In this document: positions 55,130 to 64,000 of the stretch, piece by piece
Layout: each line of letters opens with the position of its first letter
How positions within the stretch are numbered: the stretch's first letter is position 1
Source of the DNA: Azoarcus sp.
Lineage (GTDB): Bacteria > Pseudomonadota > Gammaproteobacteria > Burkholderiales > Rhodocyclaceae
Assembly (NCBI GenBank): GCA_020725025.1
Contig: DYFV01000023.1
Coordinates: forward strand, 1-64,000
Reading direction: 5' to 3'
DNA length: 64,000 bases
The notes under the pieces: generated by a model
The model's database searches: none
Told to the model about the DNA's origin: nothing
The model's input: the letters and a program-made list of their open reading frames with translations, nothing else
Made by a program: the position numbers and the translations under genes

Positions 55130-56817
55130 CCCGCATCCGCCCCCGCGCCGTTTCCCCGCGCATTGTCGAACGCCTGATCGATGCCGGCACGCCGCCGCTG
55201 CTCGCCCGCATCTACGCCGCCCGCGGCATAGCCCGCCGCGACGAGCTCGACTACGGCCTGAAGTCCCTGCTCCCGCCCGACGCGCTCCGCGGCGCCCGCG
55301 AAGCGGCCGAGCTTCTGGCCGACGCCATCGAGGCCGGCGCGCGCATGGTGATCGTGGCCGACTACGACTGCGACGGGGCCACCGCCTGCGCGGTCGGCGT
55401 GCGTGCGCTGCGCGCCTTCGGCGCCGATGTGGGCTATCTCGTGCCCAACCGCTTCGAGTACGGCTACGGGCTCACCCCGGCCATCGTGGAGCTTGCGGCG
55501 CGCATGGAGCCGGATCTCCTGATCACCGTCGACAACGGCATCGCCAGCGTCGAAGGCGTCGCCGCCGCGCGCGCCTACGGCATGGCGACGCTGATCACCG
55601 ACCACCACCTGCCCGGCGATACCCTGCCGGATGCGGACGTGATCGTGAATCCCAACCAGCCCGGCTGCGACTTCCCCAGCAAGTCCCTCGCCGGGGTGGG
55701 CGTCATGTTCTACGTGATGCTGGCGCTGCGCGCCGAGATGCGCGAGCGGGGCGCCTTCGCCGGCCGCCAGGAGCCGAACCTGGGCGAGCTCCTCGACCTG
55801 GTGGCGCTCGGCACGGTGGCCGACGTGGTGAAGCTCGACCACAACAACCGCATCCTCGTCGCCCAGGGCCTCGCCCGCATGCGCGCCGGGCGCATGCAGC
55901 CCGGGCTGCGCGCGCTTTTCGCCTCGGCCGGCCGCGAGCCGGCCCGCGCCAGCACCTTCGACCTCGGTTTCGCGGTGGGCCCGCGCCTGAACGCCGCCGG
56001 GCGGCTCTCCGACATGAGCCTGGGCATCGAATGCCTGCTCGCCGACGACATGGGCCGCGCGCTCAACATCGCCCAGGACCTCGACCGCCTGAACCGCGAG
56101 CGGCGCAGCATCGAGCAGGAGATGCAGGACGGGGCGCTGGCCCGGCTCGCCGGCTTCGACGCGGGCAGCGCCGCCAGCGTGAGCCTTTTCGAGCCGGACT
56201 GGCACCAGGGTGTGGTGGGGCTCGTGGCCGGGCGCATCAAGGAGAAGCTGCATCGGCCGGTGATCGCCTTCGCCCGCGGCGACGAGGGCGAGCTGAAAGG
56301 CTCCGGCCGCTCCATCGCGGGCCTGCACCTGCGCGATGCCCTCGATCTCGTGAGCAAGCGCCACCCCGATCTCATCCTGCGCTTCGGTGGCCATGCGATG
56401 GCGGCCGGCCTCGCCATCCGCGAGCCGGACTTCGCCCGCTTCCAGGGGGTGTTCGAGGAGGTGGTGCAGGAGCTGGTGGATCCGACGGACCTCGCGCGCA
56501 CCCTGGAGACCGACGGAGCCCTGGAGACCGGCTACATCAGCCTCGCCTCGGCGCGGCTCCTCGACGAAGGCGTGTGGGGCCAGGGGTTCCCGGCGCCGGT
56601 CTTCGACGACGTCTTCCGCGTGGAGCGCCAGCGCCTGCTCAAGGACCGCCACCTCAAGCTGCAGCTCGCACGCAACAACGTGCGCTTCGACGCGATCCGC
56701 TTCAACTGCACGGACTCCGTGCCGGGCCAGATCCACGCCGCCTACCGGCTGGAAGTGAACGAGTACAACGGAGTGGCCGACGTGCAGCTCAACCTGGAGC
56801 ATTTCGAGCCGGCGTAA
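55126..56817 (+). CDS. recJ: Single-stranded-DNA-specific exonuclease RecJ
   Basis: Start MTRIRPRAVSPRIVERLIDAGTPPLLARIYAARGI; VIVADYDCDGATACAVG, LITDHHLPGDTLPDADVIVNPNQPGC. Confidence 0.97.
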   Translation: MTRIRPRAVSPRIVERLIDAGTPPLLARIYAARGIARRDELDYGLKSLLPPDALRGAREAAELLADAIEAGARMVIVADYDCDGATACAVGVRALRAFGADVGYLVPNRFEYGYGLTPAIVELAARMEPDLLITVDNGIASVEGVAAARAYGMATLITDHHLPGDTLPDADVIVNPNQPGCDFPSKSLAGVGVMFYVMLALRAEMRERGAFAGRQEPNLGELLDLVALGTVADVVKLDHNNRILVAQGLARMRAGRMQPGLRALFASAGREPARASTFDLGFAVGPRLNAAGRLSDMSLGIECLLADDMGRALNIAQDLDRLNRERRSIEQEMQDGALARLAGFDAGSAASVSLFEPDWHQGVVGLVAGRIKEKLHRPVIAFARGDEGELKGSGRSIAGLHLRDALDLVSKRHPDLILRFGGHAMAAGLAIREPDFARFQGVFEEVVQELVDPTDLARTLETDGALETGYISLASARLLDEGVWGQGFPAPVFDDVFRVERQRLLKDRHLKLQLARNNVRFDAIRFNCTDSVPGQIHAAYRLEVNEYNGVADVQLNLEHFEPA

Positions 56818-56850
56818 GCCGCCGCACGGGGGCGGTCACCCGAACGGCAC

Positions 56851-56882
56851 CCCGGGTTCCGCCGGGGCTCCATCCGGGCGAC
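56851..56882. repeat. REP-like element, unit C1
   Basis: CCCGGGTTCCGCCGGGGCTCCATCCGGGCGAC; paired with inverted unit C2. Confidence 0.75.
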
Positions 56883-56904
56883 GGGGAACCGCCGCGGGTC
56901 ATTC

Positions 56905-56933
56905 GTAGCCCGGATGGAGGAACTGAATCCGGG
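56905..56933. repeat. REP-like element, unit C2 (inverted)
   Basis: GTAGCCCGGATGGAGGAACTGAATCCGGG. Confidence 0.75.
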
Positions 56934-56950
56934 GCCGGCCGGTGTTCCCG

Positions 56951-58052
<1,102 letters not shown>

Positions 58053-58066
<14 letters not shown>

Positions 58067-59201
58067 CTCCCTCGGCTTCGCCGATCGCGATGCCGGTGAG
58101 CGTCTGATTCACGTGTACGCCGTAGTACTGCTCACCGTAAGTGCTGAAGCCCACCACGTTGTTCCGGCGCATCAGCGCCTCCACGTCGTCCTTGATCCCG
58201 GCCTGGGTGATCTCAAGGTTGCGCAGGATGCAGTCGCAGGCGATGACCAGCTGGGGCGGCCCGATCTCCGCCCGCAGCCTGCCGAAGGTCTGCTCGAGAT
58301 TGGCGACGAGGTCCATGCCGCGCGCCACCCGCAGCACGATCCCCTCGTCGATGGCGCAGTAGAACACCAGGCTGCCGTCCGGCAGCACCTGCCGGATGGA
58401 GCGCACGTAGTCCGCCCCCTCGATCAGCACCACCACCGGTGAGGCGGCGAAGCGCTCGGGGGAAAGTTCGCTCACGTCGACGCCGATCAGCCGTGCGTAC
58501 TCCTCCGCCGCCGGCAGGCCGTTGATCTCTCGTACCAGGCGCCGCGCGGGATCGGCCTCGGTGACGACCAGGCGCTCGTCCAGCGTGACGAAATGCTGGG
58601 TCTTGAAAAGCCGGAACGGGAAGACCGTGGACATCAGCACCATGACGGCACTGTCCTCATGGAAGGCGCCGCGGTGGAAGACGCGGGTGCGCTCGAACTT
58701 CAGGTCGTCGCCCGCCGAGCCGCCGAACAGCGCGATGTCGCGCAGCGCGCTCTGCAAGGCCCCACCCACCGGCTCTTCGCGGATGGAGAGCCCGTCGATG
58801 AGCAGCAGGCCGAAACTGTTGTGGCCATCGGCCTGCGGTGCCCGCGCCTCGAGTTCGCCGCGCAGCGCCTGCACGAAAGACTGTCCGTCCGCCATGGCGA
58901 AACGCTGGAGGTCCCCCAGCCGTCCGCTTACGGCCGTACAGGCACCCGCGGGAAAGCTCGCGCCGGAAAGGGTGCGTCCCCGATACCCGGCCGGTCCGAT
59001 CTCGCCCGCCGTGGTGCAGCCGACGACCGGCACGTCGCCGAACACCGCGTTCATTTCGGCCGCCAGCGCGTCCAGGTCGTAAGCGCTGGAACAGAAGAAG
59101 ACGACCAGCTCGGCATCGGGCTGGCAGACGCCGGCGTGGAACTCGCGGACGGCGGTTCGAGCGTCGGGCGCGCACGATTGCATGCTGCGGATCTGACCCA
59201 C
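58053..59201 (-). CDS. FIST-domain sensor protein (FIST_N/FIST_C)
   Basis: 382 aa; DLDALAAEMNAVFGDVPVVGCTTAGEIGPAGY, NSFGLLLIDGLSIREEPVGGALQSALRDIALFGGSAGDD. Confidence 0.92.
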
Positions 59202-59391
59202 GGTCTACCCCTTGGCGATTGTGCTTGTCGGCGGACTCCGCCTCCGCCGTCACGTGCCGCAAGGTTATCACCAACCCGGCCGGCGTATCGGTCCCTGCGT
59301 ACCGCAAATCGTGTACTGCGTCACGTCGGATATACCGGATAGCAGGTACTTGCGTGCTGCACTGCGACATCCGCGTGCGAGTGCACGTTGT

Positions 59392-59405
59392 TTGATCTGG
59401 GTCAA
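59392..59405. promoter_or_regulatory. Putative FNR/Anr-type box 1, TTGATctggGTCAA
   Basis: Upstream of ompW; centre 33 bp from box 2. Confidence 0.6.
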
Positions 59406-59424
59406 CTGTGCGCAGCGTCGCTTA

Positions 59425-59438
59425 TTGATCTCGATCAA
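59425..59438. promoter_or_regulatory. Putative FNR/Anr-type box 2, TTGATctcgATCAA (perfect consensus)
   Basis: Exact TTGAT-N4-ATCAA; 21 nt before a TAGCAT -10-like hexamer (59460-59465). Confidence 0.75.
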
Positions 59439-59506
59439 ATGCGCATATCCCCATGGGCATAGCATGAGCCCCGGTTTTTCATAACGAAACGCTCAGGGAA
59501 TAGCAC

Positions 59507-60178
59507 ATGAAAACTCGTACCCTCCTTGCATCGGCAGTCGCTCTTGCCCTCACCAGCCCGCTTGCTTTCGCCCACAAGGCCGGCGACCTGATCCTGCGCG
59601 CAGGTGCCGCCATGGTCAGCCCGCAGGAAGACAGCGATAACCTGAAGTTGAACGGAACCGAGCTCCCCGGCACCGAGGCGACCGTCAACGACAACACCCA
59701 GCTCGGCCTGACCCTGAGCTACATGGTCACCGACCACATCGGCGTCGAGCTCCTGGCCGCCACGCCGTTCACCCACCGCGTCAGCGTCAAGGGTCTGGGC
59801 GCCCTCGACGGCAAGCTCGCAGACGTGAAGCACCTGCCGCCCACGCTGAGCCTCCAGTACTACCCGATGGACGCTGCCTCGTCCTGGCAGCCCTACGTCG
59901 GCGCCGGCCTCAACTTCACCACCTTCTTTGAAGAAGACCTCACGAGCACCCGGAAGGCACAGGGCTTCTCGGACCTCGAGCTGGAAGACTCCTGGGGCCT
60001 CGCCCTGCAGGTCGGTTCCGACTTCAAGCTGAGCGAGAACCTGCTGCTCAACGCCGCGGTCTGGTACATCGACATCAACACCACGGCGACCACCAAGTTG
60101 GGCGGCGTGAATGAAGTCAAGGTCGACGTCGAGATCGATCCCTGGGTCTTCATGCTGGGCGTCGGCTACAAGTTCTGA
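59507..60178 (+). CDS. ompW: OmpW-family outer membrane protein
   Basis: Signal peptide MKTRTLLASAVALALTSPLAFA; HKAGDLILRAGAAMVSP, LQYYPMDAASSWQPYVGAGLNFTTFFEE, C-terminal ..WVFMLGVGYKF. Confidence 0.95.
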   Translation: MKTRTLLASAVALALTSPLAFAHKAGDLILRAGAAMVSPQEDSDNLKLNGTELPGTEATVNDNTQLGLTLSYMVTDHIGVELLAATPFTHRVSVKGLGALDGKLADVKHLPPTLSLQYYPMDAASSWQPYVGAGLNFTTFFEEDLTSTRKAQGFSDLELEDSWGLALQVGSDFKLSENLLLNAAVWYIDINTTATTKLGGVNEVKVDVEIDPWVFMLGVGYKF

Positions 60179-60198
60179 CCGGGTTCCCCCTTCCCCCG

Positions 60199-60220
60199 CC
60201 CCCCCCCCCCCCCCCCCCCC
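60199..60220. repeat. 22-nt poly-C homopolymer
   Basis: Uninterrupted C run read directly, 20 bp after the ompW stop. Confidence 0.9.
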
Positions 60221-60231
60221 GATGGCGGGTG

Positions 60232-60271
60232 CATGGCGGCGACTGCGCAAGCGGTCGCCGCCATGTTTTTT
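60232..60271 (+). terminator. Intrinsic terminator downstream of ompW
   Basis: CATGGCGGCGACTGC-gcaa-GCGGTCGCCGCCATG-TTTTTT (one G-T pair). Confidence 0.92.
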
Positions 60272-60330
60272 CCGGGGAGCAGCGCCCTTGTTATACTCCT
60301 GCGTTTTCCCAAAATTGCCGGAGCGCCCCC

Positions 60331-61435
60331 ATGGAAGCCGAACGCCTCAACGCCATCGCCGATAAACTCGACGACCTCCGCACCCGGGGTCGTGAACTTC
60401 GGAGGTATCTTTGACTACGACGAGAAAGCGTCGAAGCTCGAAGAAGTAACCCGCGCCCTGGAAGACCCGGCGGTCTGGAACGACGCCGCGCGCGCCCAGG
60501 AGCTCGGCAAGGAGAAGCGGCAGCTCGAAGGCGTGGTGCACAACCTGCGCGACATCGAGCAGATGTCGACCGACCTGAAGGATCTCTACGACCTGGCCGA
60601 GGCCGAGGACGACGAGGACACGCTCGCTGCAGTCGAGGCCGATCTCGGCACGCTGGAAGAAAAGGTGCACGAGCTCGAATTCCGCCGCATGTTCTCCAAC
60701 CCGATGGACCCGAACCCCTGCTTCATCGAGATCCAGGCGGGTGCCGGCGGCACCGAGGCCCAGGACTGGGCCGGCATGCTCGAACGGATGTACCTGCGCT
60801 ACTGCGAGCGCAAGGGCTTCGACGTGGAGGTGCTGGAAGAATCCGAGGGCGAAGTCGCGGGCATCAAGGGCGCCACCATCAAGGTGAGCGGCGAGTACGC
60901 CTACGGCTTCCTGCGCACCGAGACCGGCATCCACCGCCTGGTGCGCAAGAGCCCGTTCGACTCCAACGCGCGGCGCCACACCAGCTTCTCTTCGGTGTTC
61001 GTGTACCCGGAAGTGGACGACTCGATCGAGATCGAGATCAACCCGGCGGACCTGCGCATCGACACCTATCGCGCCTCCGGTGCGGGCGGCCAGCACATCA
61101 ACAAGACCGACTCGGCGGTGCGGCTCACCCACGAGCCGACCGGCATCGTGGTGCAGTGCCAGAACGACCGCTCGCAGCACAAGAACAAGGCCGAGGCCAT
61201 GTCCATGCTGAAGGCGCGCCTGTACGAGCTGGAGCTGCGCAAGCGCCAGGCCGAGCAGCAGAAGCTCGAGGACTCGAAGAGCGACATCGGCTGGGGCCAC
61301 CAGATCCGCTCCTACGTGCTCGACCAGTCGCGCATCAAGGACCTGCGCACCAACTACGAGGTGGGCAACACCCAGGCGGTGCTGGATGGCGATCTCGACG
61401 ACTTCATCGCGGCCAGCCTCAAGCAGGGCGTCTGA
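60331..61435 (+). CDS. prfB: Peptide chain release factor 2 with programmed +1 frameshift (join 60331..60411, 60413..61435)
   Basis: [27 protein letters not shown] ends at CTT TGA C; upstream SD-like GGAGG and TATCTTTGAC slip site; second ORF has GGQ motif [20 protein letters not shown]. Confidence 0.97.
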
Positions 61436-61451
61436 GTCATGAGACTGCTTC

Positions 61452-61483
61452 GTAGCCCGGATGGAGCCCCGGCGGAATCCGGG
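61452..61483. repeat. REP-like element, unit D1
   Basis: GTAGCCCGGATGGAGCCCCGGCGGAATCCGGG. Confidence 0.8.
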
Positions 61484-61511
61484 CGCGGCGGAGGGGCACG
61501 GCATGTTGTCC

Positions 61512-61542
61512 CCCGGATTCCGTTGCACTCCATCCGGGCCAC
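61512..61542. repeat. REP-like element, unit D2 (inverted)
   Basis: CCCGGATTCCGTTGCACTCCATCCGGGCCAC. Confidence 0.8.
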
Positions 61543-61563
61543 GGGTCTGCGCGTGGAGCCCGC

Positions 61564-62862
61564 GTGACGCCTGACCTCGCCGACTTCCTCGCCCCCGGGG
61601 TCGAGGCGGACGACGTGCCCGAGCTCGCGCCGCTCACCGCCGCGCGTCCGCTCATCGACGCCTTCATCACGCTGTTCCGCGGCTCCGAGGCGGAGGTGCT
61701 GCTGCGCCTCTTGGTCCTGCGCGAGATCGGCCAGGAGGCGGAGAACCCGCGCTGGGCGCCGGAAACCCTGCGCGCACGCTTCACCTACCTCGACCCGGTC
61801 AAGCTCGAGACGGTATTGAAGCGCCTGCGCGACAACCAGCTCCTGGCCTTCGGCGAGGACGGGCTCTACCACCTCTCGGATCTGGGCCGCAACGCGGTGG
61901 CGGCCATCGCCATGCTGCTGCGCTTCTCGGACGAGGAGGACGCGGAGCTGGGCTTCCTCACCGCCCAGCTCGCCGGCCTGCAGGCAGTGGGCAGCGTCAC
62001 GCCCGAGGCGCTGGGTCACCTGCTGTCCAAGCTCAACGACCTCACCTGGCACTTCGAGGAGGCGATCGCCTCCGGCTCGGAGTTCCAGATCCTGGCCTCG
62101 CGCCGGCGGCTGTCGGCCAACGAGCGCTGGCTCGCCCGCGGCACCGAGATCCTCAAGGGGCTGCTCGCGGACCCGGAGGTGGACTTCGAAATCGCCCGCG
62201 TCGCCCAGCGCATCGGCCTCGCCCAGTCGCGGCTCGCGCGGGTGGATGCCGGCTTCCAGCGGGCGCTGAACAAGATCGAGGCGCAGCGGGTGACGCTGGG
62301 GGCCTCCGGCATCTCTTCGTCCGATGTCGCGACCTGGCTGCGCGGGCTCGACGCCGGGCAGTTCGCCGCCTTCGCCGACGGCGCGCTCTTCGTGGTGCCC
62401 GAGCTGCCGCTGCTCGCGGGCGGGCACGAGCTCCTGGACCGGGCCGAGAGCGTGCTCTCGGATGAAGTCCGGGCCCGCGAGGCCGACACGGCGCTGCCGC
62501 CGCCCGATGCGGCCGAAGTCAACGCCGCCCCCGAGCAGGACGACCTGGCGCTGCTCGAACATTTCTCGCGGCGGCTGGACGCCCTGCCCGAGGCCGCACC
62601 GCTCGAGGCGGTGGTGGCCGGCGGCGGCTTCGCGCCCGCCTCCTACCGGCTGTCCCTGCTCGCGCTGCTCGCCGACGGCGAATCCGCCGGCCCCGCCGAC
62701 GGCCCGGTGGGCGAGTTCATGCGCCTGCCTCTGGATGTCCTCTTCGGCGACGCCCTGGTGCCGGTGGGCCAGGACGAGATCGCCGCCATCTCGGACGGCC
62801 GCGTCGCCCCGCGTGCCGCCGCGCCCGCCGCATCCGGCGAGCGCCCCCTCATGGACGCCTGA
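61564..62862 (+). CDS. Putative kleisin-like subunit (MukF/MksF/JetA-like)
   Basis: 432 aa, GTG start; N-terminal winged-helix-like RARFTYLDPVKLETVLKRLRDNQLLAFGEDGLYHLSDLGRNAV; first of three overlapping genes ending in an SMC-type ATPase. Confidence 0.6.
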   Translation: MTPDLADFLAPGVEADDVPELAPLTAARPLIDAFITLFRGSEAEVLLRLLVLREIGQEAENPRWAPETLRARFTYLDPVKLETVLKRLRDNQLLAFGEDGLYHLSDLGRNAVAAIAMLLRFSDEEDAELGFLTAQLAGLQAVGSVTPEALGHLLSKLNDLTWHFEEAIASGSEFQILASRRRLSANERWLARGTEILKGLLADPEVDFEIARVAQRIGLAQSRLARVDAGFQRALNKIEAQRVTLGASGISSSDVATWLRGLDAGQFAAFADGALFVVPELPLLAGGHELLDRAESVLSDEVRAREADTALPPPDAAEVNAAPEQDDLALLEHFSRRLDALPEAAPLEAVVAGGGFAPASYRLSLLALLADGESAGPADGPVGEFMRLPLDVLFGDALVPVGQDEIAAISDGRVAPRAAAPAASGERPLMDA

Positions 62863-63569
62863 TGGAACACGAACTCAAGACCCTCACCGCGCGGCTCCTG
62901 GCCCAGCGCTGGCTGCCGCGCACCGATCGGCTGGTGCGCCGGGCGCTGGTGGACGAGACCTTCCGCGTCGAGCTGGAGCACCGGCTGGGCGCGGTCGGAC
63001 TGCAGCTCCAGGACAACCCCTACGCCGGCCACGTCGCCGCGGTGCTCGCCCCCGACATGCTGGAGCCGGTCTTCGGCGCCAGGCGCGAGTACGCCGCGAG
63101 CAACGTCGGCCTCACCCGCGACGAGATCGCGCTGCTGGTGGTGATCTGGTCCCTCGTCATCCTGCCCAAGCGCGAGCGCCAGGTGACCCGGCGCGAGGTC
63201 GCCGACGACGGCCAGGGCGACATGTTCGGCGCGGAAAAACCCGTTGCCCACGGCGAGACGGTCTCGGGCGGCCTGTCGGAGGCCTCGCTCATCGCCGACT
63301 TCGGGCCGCTGCTGGGCGGCAAGACCAAGGTCAAGAACTTCATGCTCGGCAAGCTCGCCCGCCTGGGCTTCATCGAGCGGCGCAACGGCGTGCTCTTCGA
63401 GGGGCCGCTCCTCGACGTGGCCCTCGACTACCGGGTGCTCGCCGACCGCATCATCCACGGCACCCTCGCCGATGTGCTGAAACGCGCCGGCCACGCCGTG
63501 CCAGAGGCCAACGCCTTCGAGGAGGCGGACGTGCTGCCGGACGAAGACGACGAAGAGGAAGACGCCTGA
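62862..63569 (+). CDS. Putative KITE-like subunit (MukE/MksE/JetB-like)
   Basis: 235 aa; TGATG overlap with upstream gene; winged-helix-like FMLGKLARLGFIERRNGVLFEGPLLDVALDYRVLADRI; acidic C-terminus. Confidence 0.6.
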   Translation: MEHELKTLTARLLAQRWLPRTDRLVRRALVDETFRVELEHRLGAVGLQLQDNPYAGHVAAVLAPDMLEPVFGARREYAASNVGLTRDEIALLVVIWSLVILPKRERQVTRREVADDGQGDMFGAEKPVAHGETVSGGLSEASLIADFGPLLGGKTKVKNFMLGKLARLGFIERRNGVLFEGPLLDVALDYRVLADRIIHGTLADVLKRAGHAVPEANAFEEADVLPDEDDEEEDA

Positions 63570-64000
63570 TGTTCCACATCAAGCAACTCGAGCTGGTGCA
63601 CTGGGACTACTGGCGCCGTTTCTCGCTGCCCCTGGATGCCCAGATCATCACCATCGTCGGCCCCAACGGCTCGGGCAAGACCACCCTGCTCGACGCCCTG
63701 CGCACGCTGTTCGCCCTGCGCTGCTCGGGCAAGCGCGACTTCCGCCGCTACGTGCGCCGCGCCGACCGCAGCTTCGCCTGGATCCGCGCGGTGGTCGCCA
63801 ACCAGCCCGGCGGCTCCGGGCGGCGCCCCTTCTTCCCCTGCCTGCACGACGAGGTGACGCTCGCCTGCCGCATCCGCCGCGCCGGCGGCGAGTGGACGCG
63901 CGACTACACCATCGTCGACGGCGATGTTTCCGTCGAGGCACTGGAGCAGACCGAGGACTGGATCGGCCTGCGCGACTACCAGCACCGGCTCGCCTGGGGC
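63569..64000 (+). CDS. SMC-type ATPase N-terminus (MukB/MksB/JetC-like), truncated by window end
   Basis: Start at TGATG overlap; MFHIKQLELVHWDYWRRFSLPLDAQIITIVGPNGSGKTTLLDALRTLFALRCSGKRDFRRYV; open to window end. Confidence 0.75.
   Translation, partial: MFHIKQLELVHWDYWRRFSLPLDAQIITIVGPNGSGKTTLLDALRTLFALRCSGKRDFRRYVRRADRSFAWIRAVVANQPGGSGRRPFFPCLHDEVTLACRIRRAGGEWTRDYTIVDGDVSVEALEQTEDWIGLRDYQHRLAWG

Noticed and set aside
54469-56802. 777-aa minus-strand ORF
   Set aside because: Antisense of recJ and the PGM-like gene

Overview
High-GC bacterial chromosomal window, probably from a betaproteobacterium (inferred from gene content such as DUF2863, PpsA/PpsR and the PGM-like/RecJ pair; not verified). 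I support about 55 CDSs. These include an envelope-stress cluster, a cysteine-less DsrC/TusE-like protein with a MOSC protein, an NCS2-type permease, an acyl-CoA synthetase, a two-component system, an orphan Lon-like AAA+ protein and a diguanylate cyclase. They also include a TRAP transporter/CoA-transferase operon with its own sigma-54 activator and a candidate -24/-12 promoter, and a nine-gene TonB-ExbB-ExbD/TonB-receptor/DUF2946/TlpA-like/BNR cluster that looks like a metal (possibly copper) uptake module. The remainder covers purL, a lipid/glycan remodelling operon (two PAP2 phosphatases, flippase-like, GT2, GT39), a bactofilin/coiled-coil/M23 module, ppsA/ppsR, msrB, comEC, a sucrose-phosphorylase-like enzyme, lolCD, recJ, a FIST/histidine-kinase pair, ompW, prfB with its programmed frameshift, and the start of a MukF-MukE-MukB/MksFEB/Wadjet-like SMC operon cut by the window edge. 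Regulatory signals read directly from the sequence are FNR/Anr-type boxes (TTGAY-N4-RTCAA) upstream of ompW (two, 33 bp apart), the DUF2946/TonB cluster and the DsrC-like gene; a 23-bp intercistronic hairpin in the TRAP operon; a dispersed REP-like repeat family (6 units at 4 loci); and a 22-C homopolymer before prfB. The strongest leads are the FNR-boxed TonB metal cluster and the SMC operon next to prfB.
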